From Lachnoclostridium sp. UBA7097 (GTDB lineage Bacteria; Bacillota; Clostridia; Lachnospirales; Lachnospiraceae), in contig DKYP01000094.1 of NCBI GenBank assembly GCA_002499945.1, positions 1 to 21,503 of the forward strand: DNA of 21,503 nt, given 5' to 3'. The position numbers and the translations under genes are program-made. Below the pieces are notes generated by a model. That model saw only the letters and a program-made list of their open reading frames with translations. It was not told the DNA's origin and searched no databases. Shown piece after piece: positions 15,355 to 21,503 of the stretch; the stretch's first letter is position 1, and the number at the start of each line of letters is the position of its first letter.

Positions 15355-16671
15355 TTAAACAATCTTTGCGAATTTCTGCTTGTCATATACAGAAATATCT
15401 TTGCCAGTCTGTACTTCAACAAGTTTTAATTCAGTATCCGCAATAACCGTATGCCTGCAGCCCGCCGCCATAGTAATAACATCACCAGCCTGGACATTCT
15501 GCACTATGCCATCAACAACAGTCCTGCCTGTACCACTTATAACCACCCAGGCCTCATCCCTGTATTTATGGCTATGGTAATTCATGCTGTGCCCTGCATT
15601 CAGTGTTACTTTAATAACCATACTTCCGCTTTCCACATCAAGTACCCTGAAACTTCCCCATGACTTCTCTGCAAACATAACCTGCTGTACAATGTTGTCA
15701 ACATAAGGTTTTATATATGAACTATGCTCTTTATCAGATACCAGTATACCCTCCGGGCTTGCAGAGATAATAATATTATTAAGACCCATTGCAAGTACAG
15801 GTACATCCATCTCATTTACAATATTCACACCCGAACATGCATCACCAATTATTCCCCTGCCAATAACATTTTCACCCATTGACTCAGCTAAAGTATTCCA
15901 TGTCCCTATATCCTTCCAGCTGCCAGCAAACCTCATAACCTGGATTTTATCCTCTTTCTCAACTACAGCATAATCAAAAGAAATTTTTCCAAGTGTACTG
16001 TATCTTTCAAATAAATCCTGGTAACTCTTATATCCTGCCAGTTCACGGGCTTTATCCAGTACATATTTTAATTTATAAGCAAATACACCACCATTCCATA
16101 GTGCCCCCTGCTTAATATAACTGCCTGCAGTTTCTGCGTCCGGCTTTTCTTTAAATGTTTTTACAAATTCAATATCTTTATTTCCCTCTGGGATAATATA
16201 GCCATACTTTTCACTTGGATAAGAAGGTTCAATACCCATAAGTACCAGATTTGCTTCTCCCTTGCCAGCCTGGCATGAAAGTTCTTTTAATGCTTCAAAA
16301 TAATTATCTTCTACATAAGGGTCAACAGGGCATACCACTACAGGTTCTTCCGGGCCTGCCCCCATAACATCTGTAAGATATGCTGTAGCCAGTGCAATAG
16401 CAGGAAAAGTATCCCTTCTGCATGGTTCAGCAGATATCCAGGCGTCATCACCAAGCTGGTTATGTATTGCAGAAACCTGTGCCTTTGATGTTGCAATAGT
16501 CACTTTGGCATCTGCGTCCGCCTTTTTAATCTGGCGGTAAACACGTTGCAGCATAGATTCATATGTCCCATCCTCTTTCTTAAAAATCTTGATAAACTGC
16601 TTTGACCTTATATCATTAGAAAGCGGCCACAGACGTTTGCCAGAACCCCCGGACAATAAAATAATATTCAT
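15355..16671 (-). CDS. manC: Mannose-1-phosphate guanylyltransferase
   Basis: The 438-residue enzyme joins GTP and mannose-1-phosphate into GDP-mannose. The nucleotidyltransferase signature LSGGSGKRLWPLS is at residues 6-18, with VVCPVDPYV near 111-119 and EKPDAETAGSY (about 175-185) as expected for the family. A C-terminal cupin domain follows, NYHSHKYRDEAWVVISGTG near 365-383, as in ManC proteins of the type II isomerase-like fusion. The isomerase part may be only structural, since the protein is slightly shorter than E. coli ManC. A GGGAGGGGGG ribosome binding site precedes the ATG. It is the third gene after gmd and fcl, separated from fcl by 36 bases. Confidence 0.93.
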   Translation of the reverse strand: MNIILLSGGSGKRLWPLSNDIRSKQFIKIFKKEDGTYESMLQRVYRQIKKADADAKVTIATSKAQVSAIHNQLGDDAWISAEPCRRDTFPAIALATAYLTDVMGAGPEEPVVVCPVDPYVEDNYFEALKELSCQAGKGEANLVLMGIEPSYPSEKYGYIIPEGNKDIEFVKTFKEKPDAETAGSYIKQGALWNGGVFAYKLKYVLDKARELAGYKSYQDLFERYSTLGKISFDYAVVEKEDKIQVMRFAGSWKDIGTWNTLAESMGENVIGRGIIGDACSGVNIVNEMDVPVLAMGLNNIIISASPEGILVSDKEHSSYIKPYVDNIVQQVMFAEKSWGSFRVLDVESGSMVIKVTLNAGHSMNYHSHKYRDEAWVVISGTGRTVVDGIVQNVQAGDVITMAAGCRHTVIADTELKLVEVQTGKDISVYDKQKFAKIV

Positions 16672-16707
16672 ATTTATACCCCCCTCCCCCGGATTCTTAT
16701 TACTAAT

Positions 16708-17652
16708 TTATCTTTCAGCCCTTACCGGGTTATTAAGGAAATCCTCATAAGCCAGCCGTATACCATCTTCAAGCTTTGTCATATACCTCCAGCCAAGTTT
16801 TTCCGCCTTGCTGGTATCAAGCAGCTTCCTTGGCGTCCCGTTCGGCTTACTTGTATCCCAGGCAATTTTCCCTTTATAACCAACAACCCCTGCAACAAGT
16901 CCTGCCAGTTCCTTAATGGAAATCTCTTTGCCAGTACCAGCATTTACAGTTTCATTTCCCGAATAATTATTCATAAGGAAAACACAAAGGTTTGCCAGGT
17001 CATCAACATATAAAAACTCACGCAAAGGAGAGCCATCACCCCAGCACACCACTTCATCTGCCCCATCCATTTTAGCTTCATGGAAACGCCTTATAAGTGC
17101 TGGCAGTACATGTGAATGTTCCGGGTGGTAATTATCATTAGGCCCGTAAAGGTTAGTAGGCATTACAGAAATATAATCTGTCCCATACTGCCTGTTTAAA
17201 AATTCACAATATTTAAGCCCTGAAATCTTAGCCAGTGCATAAGCCTCATTAGTCTTTTCAAGTGCACCTTCAAGCAGGCAGCTTTCAGCCATAGGCTGTG
17301 GAGCCATTCTTGGATAAATACAGGAACTTCCAAGAAATTCAAGCTTCTTACAGCCATTCTTCCATGCAGAATTTATAACATTCATTTCAAGAACCATATT
17401 AAACCACATAAAATCCGCCAGTGCCCCCTGGTTAGCAGCAATGCCGCCAACCTTAGCAGCTGCAAGGAACACATATTCCGGCTTTTCCTTTGCAAAAAAC
17501 TTCTCCACGTCCTCCTGCCGGCAAAGGTCAAGTTCCTTATGTGTTTTCGTAACAATATTTTTATAACCTTGTTTATTTAACTCCCTTAAGATAGCAGACC
17601 CAACCATTCCCCTGTGTCCCGCCACATAAATCTTTGCATTTTTATCCATCAT
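16708..17652 (-). CDS. fcl: GDP-L-fucose synthase
   Basis: The 314-residue SDR-type epimerase/reductase converts GDP-4-keto-6-deoxymannose to GDP-L-fucose using NADPH. The nucleotide loop [10 protein letters not shown] is at 11-20, SSCIYP at 109-114, and the Tyr-x3-Lys pair is Y138/K142 in [30 protein letters not shown] follows, as in E. coli Fcl. I chose the ATG at 17652 (a second ATG is adjacent at 17649) since the N-terminus then matches the family. An in-frame ATG at 17679 is possible, because the leader here carries a 35-bp partial duplication. The gene lies 67 bases after gmd and supplies the second step after it. Confidence 0.94.
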   Translation of the reverse strand: MMDKNAKIYVAGHRGMVGSAILRELNKQGYKNIVTKTHKELDLCRQEDVEKFFAKEKPEYVFLAAAKVGGIAANQGALADFMWFNMVLEMNVINSAWKNGCKKLEFLGSSCIYPRMAPQPMAESCLLEGALEKTNEAYALAKISGLKYCEFLNRQYGTDYISVMPTNLYGPNDNYHPEHSHVLPALIRRFHEAKMDGADEVVCWGDGSPLREFLYVDDLANLCVFLMNNYSGNETVNAGTGKEISIKELAGLVAGVVGYKGKIAWDTSKPNGTPRKLLDTSKAEKLGWRYMTKLEDGIRLAYEDFLNNPVRAER

Positions 17653-17708
17653 AATAACAATATCTTCTTTCTGTACCATCCATATATAATAACAATATTT
17701 TCTTTCTG
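17651..17708. repeat. Short direct duplication in the gmd-fcl gap
   Basis: A 23-base sequence at 17651-17673 recurs at 17686-17708 with one mismatch, a period of 35 bases. On the minus strand each copy reads CAGAAAGAARATATTGTTAT followed by AT-rich sequence and then an ATG, so the fcl leader appears to have been partly duplicated. Confidence 0.7.
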
Positions 17709-17719
17709 GATTCCAGGCA

Positions 17720-18811
17720 CTACTTAACCACACCTTTTTCAAGATACTCTTCAAGATTAAGCCTGATATGCTCTTCTGCCCTCTCCACAGCAACCTTTTC
17801 CATATCATGTTTTACCATAATATTTACCAGTTCCTTAAAGCTTGTCCTTACAGGATTCCAGCCAAGCTCCTTCTTAGCCTTTGAAGGGTCGCCCAGAAGA
17901 TTTACAACATCAGTAGGACGGTAAAAATCAGGGCTTACTTCCACAATTACCTTCCCAGTTGCCTGGTCAATCCCTTTTTCATCCATTCCTTCACCCTTCC
18001 ACAAAAGGTTAATGCCTGCATACCGGAAAGCAATTGTGGCAAATTCCCTTACAGAATGTTGTTCACCTGTCGCAATAACAAAATCATCCGGCTTGTCATT
18101 CTGTAAAATCAGCCACATACACTCAACATAATCTTTAGCATATCCCCAGTCACGCAGTGATGACAAATTGCCCAGATAAAGCTTGTCCTGCTTTCCCTGT
18201 GCAATTCTTGCAGCAGCAAGTGTAATCTTACGTGTCACAAAAGTTTCACCACGCCGTTCTGACTCATGGTTAAACAAAATCCCTGAACAGCAGAACATAT
18301 TGTAAGCTTCCCTGTACTCCTTCACAATCCAGAAACCATACTGCTTTGCAACCGCATAAGGGCTGTAAGGGTGGAACGGCGTTGTTTCACTCTGCGGCAC
18401 TTCCTCAACCTTTCCATAAAGCTCCGAAGTAGAAGCCTGGTAAATCCTGCATGTCTTTTCAAGCCCGCATACACGCACAGCTTCAAGCACCCGTAAAACA
18501 CCCGTTGCAACAACATCCGCCGTATATTCAGGCACATCAAAAGAAACCTGTACATGGCTCTGTGCTGCCAGATTATAAATTTCGTCAGGCCTTATTTCAC
18601 CAATTAACTTAACAAGACTAATAGAATCGCCCAAATCCCCAAATTTAAGATGAAAACCAGACGTTCCCTCAAGATGTGAAATGCGTTCCCTGAAATCAAC
18701 AGACGACCTTCTTATCATTCCATATACTTCATAACCCTTATCAAGTAAAAACTCCGCAAGATAAGAACCATCCTGTCCTGTCACACCAGTAATAAGCGCT
18801 TTCTTTGCCAT
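17720..18811 (-). CDS. gmd: GDP-mannose 4,6-dehydratase
   Basis: The 363-residue SDR enzyme dehydrates GDP-mannose to GDP-4-keto-6-deoxymannose, the first committed step to GDP-L-fucose. NADP loop GVTGQDG is at 9-15. The catalytic set T128, E130 (in STSELYG), Y152 and K156 (PYAVAKQYG) is in register with E. coli Gmd, offset by four. [17 protein letters not shown] and a late [14 protein letters not shown] complete the family pattern. ATG at 18811 has GGGGGA 7 bases upstream; longer readings are unlikely. It is the first gene of gmd-fcl-manC. GDP-fucose may feed surface glycans or be an intermediate for other deoxysugars; no glycosyltransferases are in the window. Confidence 0.96.
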   Translation of the reverse strand: MAKKALITGVTGQDGSYLAEFLLDKGYEVYGMIRRSSVDFRERISHLEGTSGFHLKFGDLGDSISLVKLIGEIRPDEIYNLAAQSHVQVSFDVPEYTADVVATGVLRVLEAVRVCGLEKTCRIYQASTSELYGKVEEVPQSETTPFHPYSPYAVAKQYGFWIVKEYREAYNMFCCSGILFNHESERRGETFVTRKITLAAARIAQGKQDKLYLGNLSSLRDWGYAKDYVECMWLILQNDKPDDFVIATGEQHSVREFATIAFRYAGINLLWKGEGMDEKGIDQATGKVIVEVSPDFYRPTDVVNLLGDPSKAKKELGWNPVRTSFKELVNIMVKHDMEKVAVERAEEHIRLNLEEYLEKGVVK

Positions 18812-18846
18812 AAAAATTCCCCCTGTTTCTATTTCTGATAAATACA

Positions 18847-18910
18847 ATTTTAACAATATAAAACCTTTAATTGAATTCACTATCTTGGGGAATATTTGCA
18901 CTATCTTGGG
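18847..18910 (-). promoter_or_regulatory. gmd operon promoter with two 12-bp upstream boxes
   Basis: On the minus strand a weak -35 (TTCAAT, 18870-18875) is 17 bases from TAAAAT (18847-18852), giving a start near 18840. CCCAAGATAGTG occurs twice, at 18878-18889 and 18899-18910, identical and exactly 21 bp apart. The inner box ends 2 bases before the -35. Identical boxes on the same DNA face next to a poor -35 suggest an activator, such as a response regulator. No such regulator is visible beside the operon. Confidence 0.6.
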
Positions 18911-18983
18911 TTTTTAAAAAACAGCTGCCAAAAGTTCCAGACAGCAAAAAAACCACAATTTTGCAAAAATTAAAACTTATAAA

Positions 18984-19097
18984 TTGACAAACGCTCCAAT
19001 ATAAACTATAATTAAATAGTATCTTTAATAGCACATCTTCATATATCATAAAAAAACAAATGCAAAAGTTGACGTATACAAAAATATAAATTATAAT
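18984..19097 (+). promoter_or_regulatory. Two tandem promoters of the Rpn-family gene
   Basis: P1 has TTGACA (18984-18989), a 17-base spacer and TATAAT (19007-19012). P2 has TTGACG (19069-19074), a 17-base spacer and TATAAT (19092-19097). Both boxes continue into TAAA and share an ATAAA just before the -10, so one may be a copy of the other. P2 would start RNA near 19104, only about 10 bases before the ATG and inside the ribosome binding site. The rest of the 300-base gap between gmd and this gene is AT-rich with no other gene. Confidence 0.75.
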
Positions 19098-19114
19098 TAA
19101 AAAAGGACAAAAAC

Positions 19115-20149
19115 ATGAACACCAATACAGAAAATACCAAAAATACAGAACAAACAAACGGACCGCAATACAGCCAGGTTTTTGACTGGGCATGCAAAAC
19201 AATAATGAACATGTCCCACAAATCCATTATAAACTTTATAAATGGGCTTTTTAAGAAAAATTACCCTGGAAACAGCAGGCTGTCATTCCTTTCCACAGAA
19301 TTTATCCAGAATGAAACCAAAAAACTTTTTGCAGACTTTATTATTTCCATAGAAAAAGATAAGTACCATCTGGAATTCCAGTTGCAAAAAGACGAAACAA
19401 TCGCACTCAGGGTATTTGAATACTGCTTTGAGGAGGCAAAAAAAGCGAAGTCTGAAAAAGAAAATGAAATCATACTGCACTTTGCTGACACCAAAGTTAT
19501 TTACCTTCAGGACAACAAGAACATTCCCGAAGAATATACAATACGCTTTAAAATGCCATCAGGGGAAGAATTCTGCTATAAAGTACCAGTAATACAGCTT
19601 TTTTCAAAAAGCATAACTGAAATTATGGAAGAAAAACTTGTACTGCTTTTACCACTTTACCAGCTTAAAATGAGAAGCATAATAACAATGGCATCCAAAA
19701 ACCGTAAAAAACATATCAGCGAATTTAAAGAAATGTTAAACAACATTGAAGAATCACTACAAAAAGCACTTGACGACAAACTAATAAGCGGAGGAGATTA
19801 TAATAAATTATTAAATGTAACAGGAACACTATATAAATATTTATACTATGATAAAGAAAATATGGAAGAGGTGAATAATATGATAGATGGAAAATTTACA
19901 ACATACATGGAAGACATAGAACAAAAAGTGATAAAAAAGGCAACTGAAAAAGGTATGGCACAAGGTATGGCACAAGGCATAGCACAAGGCAGGGAACAAG
20001 GCAGGGAGCAGGGTATGAAACAAGGTATGAAAATTACTTATTTTATTACCAAAAATCCTAATTTATCAGACGAAGAAATTTCAATCCAGACAGGCAATGA
20101 TATAGAAACTGTCCAGAAAATAAGAAAAAGCCTTATGGAACTTATTTAA
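19115..20149 (+). CDS. Rpn family recombination-promoting nuclease/putative transposase
   Basis: The 344-residue protein belongs to the PD-(D/E)XK group related to E. coli RpnA, once grouped with transposases. The core has D74 (LFADF) and E87-x-Q89 (YHLEFQLQ), the expected acidic pair, followed by ALRVFEYCFEEA. The middle is helical, with a long coiled-coil-like stretch. Near the end comes GMAQGMAQGIAQGREQGREQ (six 12-base units), then a short tail that resembles a helix-turn-helix (LSDEEISIQTGNDIETVQKI). E. coli Rpn proteins raise RecA-independent recombination and are linked to phage defence; the role here is inferred. Strong promoters suggest steady expression. It is the only clear plus-strand gene. 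Confidence 0.85.
   Translation: MNTNTENTKNTEQTNGPQYSQVFDWACKTIMNMSHKSIINFINGLFKKNYPGNSRLSFLSTEFIQNETKKLFADFIISIEKDKYHLEFQLQKDETIALRVFEYCFEEAKKAKSEKENEIILHFADTKVIYLQDNKNIPEEYTIRFKMPSGEEFCYKVPVIQLFSKSITEIMEEKLVLLLPLYQLKMRSIITMASKNRKKHISEFKEMLNNIEESLQKALDDKLISGGDYNKLLNVTGTLYKYLYYDKENMEEVNNMIDGKFTTYMEDIEQKVIKKATEKGMAQGMAQGIAQGREQGREQGMKQGMKITYFITKNPNLSDEEISIQTGNDIETVQKIRKSLMELI
19952..20023 (+). repeat. 12-bp tandem repeat inside the Rpn gene
   Basis: Six consecutive 12-base units, the first two identical (GGTATGGCACAA) and the rest diverged, encode Gly-x-x-Gln repeats (GMAQ, GIAQ, GREQ, GMKQ). Copy number changes would keep the frame, so this tract can vary in length between strains. Confidence 0.85.
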
Positions 20150-20161
20150 TATATACACAAC

Positions 20162-20225
20162 AAAACCAGGCTGGTGTATTATGAAAATAAAAACAATAAT
20201 ATAAATAATACACCAGGCTGGTTTT
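20162..20225. terminator. Long bidirectional hairpin between converging genes
   Basis: Two 21-base arms (20162-20182 and 20205-20225) pair with a single G-G mismatch around a 22-base AT-rich loop, and each arm ends in four T/A pairs. It lies 12 bases after the Rpn gene stop and 15 bases before the end of the oppositely oriented AraC gene, so it can stop transcription from both sides. Confidence 0.8.
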
Positions 20226-20240
20226 ACTAAATTTTTATAC

Positions 20241-21104
20241 CTATGACTGCCACATCTTTCTAAAGACACTTGGACTTATGCCTTCCACTTTTTTAAAAAG
20301 CCGGCTAAAGTAACCTGCCCCATTAACTCCTATAGCATCTGCAATTTCTTCCATAGTTTTGCTAGTAAAACGGAGAAGCTTTTTTGCCTCAGTAACCCTT
20401 ACATTAATTAAATAATCATTTACTGTAATACCATACTGTTCTTTAAACTGTTCACACAAATAAAACTTATCAATCAAGAAATTAGCTGATAAACTGTCCA
20501 AAGTAATTTTGGTGTTATATTTATTATCAAGAAAAGATTTTATATTCTGTATTTCCTTTTGTTTATCTGTTAAAAATGCATTTCCAGGATTCCAGGCATC
20601 TTCCATAAGATAAACCAATAAATCCGACAATAAAGAATTAATCCTCATATCCTTAACATAAGAAGAAGATATTGCAGTTTCATAAATATTATCTAAAAGT
20701 ACAATATAATTGTCAGAAGAACAAAGAAATACTGGCTGCCCACCCCGCTGTTTATACTTATCATAAATACTTTTCATCTCTGGTCCATTAAAATGACACC
20801 ATTTAAGCTTCCAAAGATTTTCTGATGTTATATGTGAATAAGGTTTTTCACAATCTATAAATACACAATCATTAGTATTAAGTTTATATTCAATCCCTTC
20901 ATATGTAAGTATTCCTGTACCAGAAACCACTGTAAAAAATAAATATGATAACAAATTCTCACGTGATGATTTATGTACAGCCATAGCAGATAATGTACCT
21001 GCCTCCTGGAGGTGCAAAAGAGAAGAGCGTGCAAACAAGGAAGGAGTATAAAGAATACGGCTGGAGGAAACAGTGGCTGGATTTGCAAATAATGATTTAT
21101 CCAT
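20241..21104 (-). CDS. AraC family transcriptional regulator
   Basis: The 287-residue protein has an N-terminal cupin-type sensor domain (about 25-120; GTGILTYEGIEYKLNTNDCV and FIDCEKPYSHIT are typical). A C-terminal double helix-turn-helix DNA-binding domain occupies about 187-287. In it, TLDSLSANFLIDKFYLCEQF is the first HTH and MEEIADAIGVNGAGYFSRLF the second, followed by the signature KVEGISPSVFRKM. Such proteins usually sense a sugar and activate a nearby catabolic operon; no such genes lie in the window. The ATG at 21104 has AAAGGTAA upstream and a promoter at 21132-21161. It may once have controlled the gene now cut by the IS element, but this is a guess. Confidence 0.93.
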   Translation of the reverse strand: MDKSLFANPATVSSSRILYTPSLFARSSLLHLQEAGTLSAMAVHKSSRENLLSYLFFTVVSGTGILTYEGIEYKLNTNDCVFIDCEKPYSHITSENLWKLKWCHFNGPEMKSIYDKYKQRGGQPVFLCSSDNYIVLLDNIYETAISSSYVKDMRINSLLSDLLVYLMEDAWNPGNAFLTDKQKEIQNIKSFLDNKYNTKITLDSLSANFLIDKFYLCEQFKEQYGITVNDYLINVRVTEAKKLLRFTSKTMEEIADAIGVNGAGYFSRLFKKVEGISPSVFRKMWQS

Positions 21105-21131
21105 ATAAACATTACCTTTTTCATTTAATTT

Positions 21132-21161
21132 AATATAAAAATTTGTATTTTATTATGTCAA
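21132..21161 (-). promoter_or_regulatory. Promoter of the AraC gene
   Basis: On the minus strand TTGACA (21156-21161) is 18 bases from TATATT (21132-21137). The start would be near 21125, leaving a leader of about 20 bases before the ATG at 21104. Confidence 0.6.
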
Positions 21162-21198
21162 TTTTATATAAATTATCTTTTAATTACTTGAACTGATT

Positions 21199-21426
21199 TT
21201 ATAAAATATTATTAACTTTAGGAATTTTTTTAATTGCACCAACTACAATAATTCCTAAAAACATTGTCACTAAAATCCATATAAAACATGCAATTATTGA
21301 TGGCATAAACGCCGATAGCCATATATAAATAAAATTTGTAACAGCTTCTAATATGTTTTCTAGTAAATAAATTCCAAACATCGTACCACTGGTAAATTTA
21401 ATAATTTTATAAATAAACTCTTTATT
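21199..21426 (-). pseudogene. C-terminal remnant of a membrane protein, probably acyltransferase-3 family
   Basis: The reading frame ends at 21199 and stays open to the edge of the IS-like sequence (21426) and beyond it. The part outside the element reads NKEFIYKIIKFTSGTMFGIY, then two membrane helices, and ends GAIKKIPKVNNIL. TMFGIYLLEN followed by helices and a closing KKIPxxNxIL resembles the last membrane segments of acyltransferase family 3 proteins, which acetylate or otherwise acylate surface sugars. The ATG at 21381 inside it has no ribosome binding site, so I read it as a truncated end and not as a separate 60-residue gene. The rest of the gene, if it exists, lies beyond the right edge past the element. 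Confidence 0.5.
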
Positions 21427-21500
21427 GTGAACTACCCATTGTCTAAAGCCAATGGGCTTCCTGCTTCTCAGACCTCGTAACCTACTATCTCCACAGGCGT
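21427..21500 (-). ncRNA. Omega-RNA (reRNA) scaffold, 3' part
   Basis: In IS605-type elements the 3' end of tnpB and the right end are processed into a guide RNA scaffold, with the guide taken from the flanking DNA. Here the scaffold would end with the 7-bp hairpin and GTTCAC at 21427. The guide would be AATAAAGAGTTTATTTATAA (21426 down to 21407). The 5' limit lies outside the window. Confidence 0.6.
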
Positions 21501-21503
21501 AAA
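21468..21503 (-). CDS. tnpB: TnpB-like RNA-guided endonuclease, C-terminal 11 residues (partial)
   Basis: The minus-strand frame at the window edge reads FTPVEIVGYEV and stops at 21468-21470. A TPVE tail just before the right-end hairpin is a common C-terminus of IS605-type TnpB proteins. Only this tail is visible, so domain integrity and activity cannot be judged. Confidence 0.65.
   Translation of the reverse strand, partial: FTPVEIVGYEV

Larger units (their letters stand above)
21427..21503 (-). mobile_element. Right end of an IS200/IS605-type element (window edge)
   Basis: The last 77 bases contain the 3' end of a tnpB-like gene followed by a subterminal hairpin (CCCATTG/CAATGGG, 21435-21441 and 21450-21456) and a terminal GTTCAC on the minus strand. 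This is the known layout of IS605-type right ends. The rest of the element lies outside the window. No target duplication is expected for this family. Confidence 0.75.

Noticed and set aside
19952..20023. The repeated array as a CRISPR-like structure
   Set aside because: The units are 12 bases, have no spacers and stay in the coding frame of the Rpn protein.
20162..20225. The long inverted repeat as a transposon end or MITE
   Set aside because: There is no matching target duplication or second copy in the window, and its place between converging genes with T-runs on both sides fits a bidirectional terminator.
21199..21381. A complete 60-residue membrane protein
   Set aside because: There is no ribosome binding site before its ATG and the frame is open upstream through the IS boundary, so a truncated gene end explains it better.

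Overview
This AT-rich window looks like chromosomal DNA from a low-GC Gram-positive anaerobe, most likely a Lachnospiraceae-type Clostridia. The reasons are strong AGGAGG-type ribosome binding sites, a T-box leader in front of pheS, a GntR/YtrA-type regulator with its ABC transporter, and small families I associate with Lachnospiraceae (DUF6142, DUF4869, paired flavodoxin-like reductases). Family names come from reading the sequence and from memory; no database search was run. Nearly every gene lies on the minus strand, so the layout below follows window coordinates while transcription mostly runs from high to low numbers.

1-1980 holds a compact operon of a GntR regulator, an ABC ATPase and an ABC-2 permease. 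Its consensus promoter is overlaid by an iterated ACAGT/ACTGT operator, suggesting self-repression. 2064-3205 holds two overlapping flavodoxin-fold reductase genes.

3254-10502 is a run of tightly spaced genes that could be one transcript. Read 5' to 3' it encodes a VanZ-like membrane protein, a small DUF6142 membrane protein, a membrane-anchored protein with an extracytoplasmic domain, and a 1371-residue protein that reads as two DUF445 units in tandem. Last come a DUF4869-like protein and a compact P-loop protein with a possible TOPRIM-like domain; these two are one base apart. This is the least understood and most interesting part of the window.

10555-14480 is the phenylalanyl-tRNA synthetase operon (pheS, pheT). 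It is preceded by a T-box riboswitch with a UUC specifier and a visible terminator/antiterminator pair, and followed by an intrinsic terminator. 14559-15333 is an orphan gene of unknown function with its own promoter. 15355-18811 is gmd-fcl-manC, which makes GDP-mannose and converts it to GDP-L-fucose. Its weak promoter has two identical 12-bp boxes exactly 21 bp apart just upstream of the -35, as expected for an activator-dependent promoter.

18984-20149 is the only clear plus-strand gene, an Rpn/PD-(D/E)XK family protein with two tandem promoters. A long hairpin separates it from a convergent AraC-family regulator. The right edge contains the 3' end of a TnpB gene, its omega-RNA scaffold and the right end of an IS200/IS605-type element. 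The element appears to have cut into a membrane protein gene, probably an acyltransferase-3 family member, of which only the C-terminus remains.
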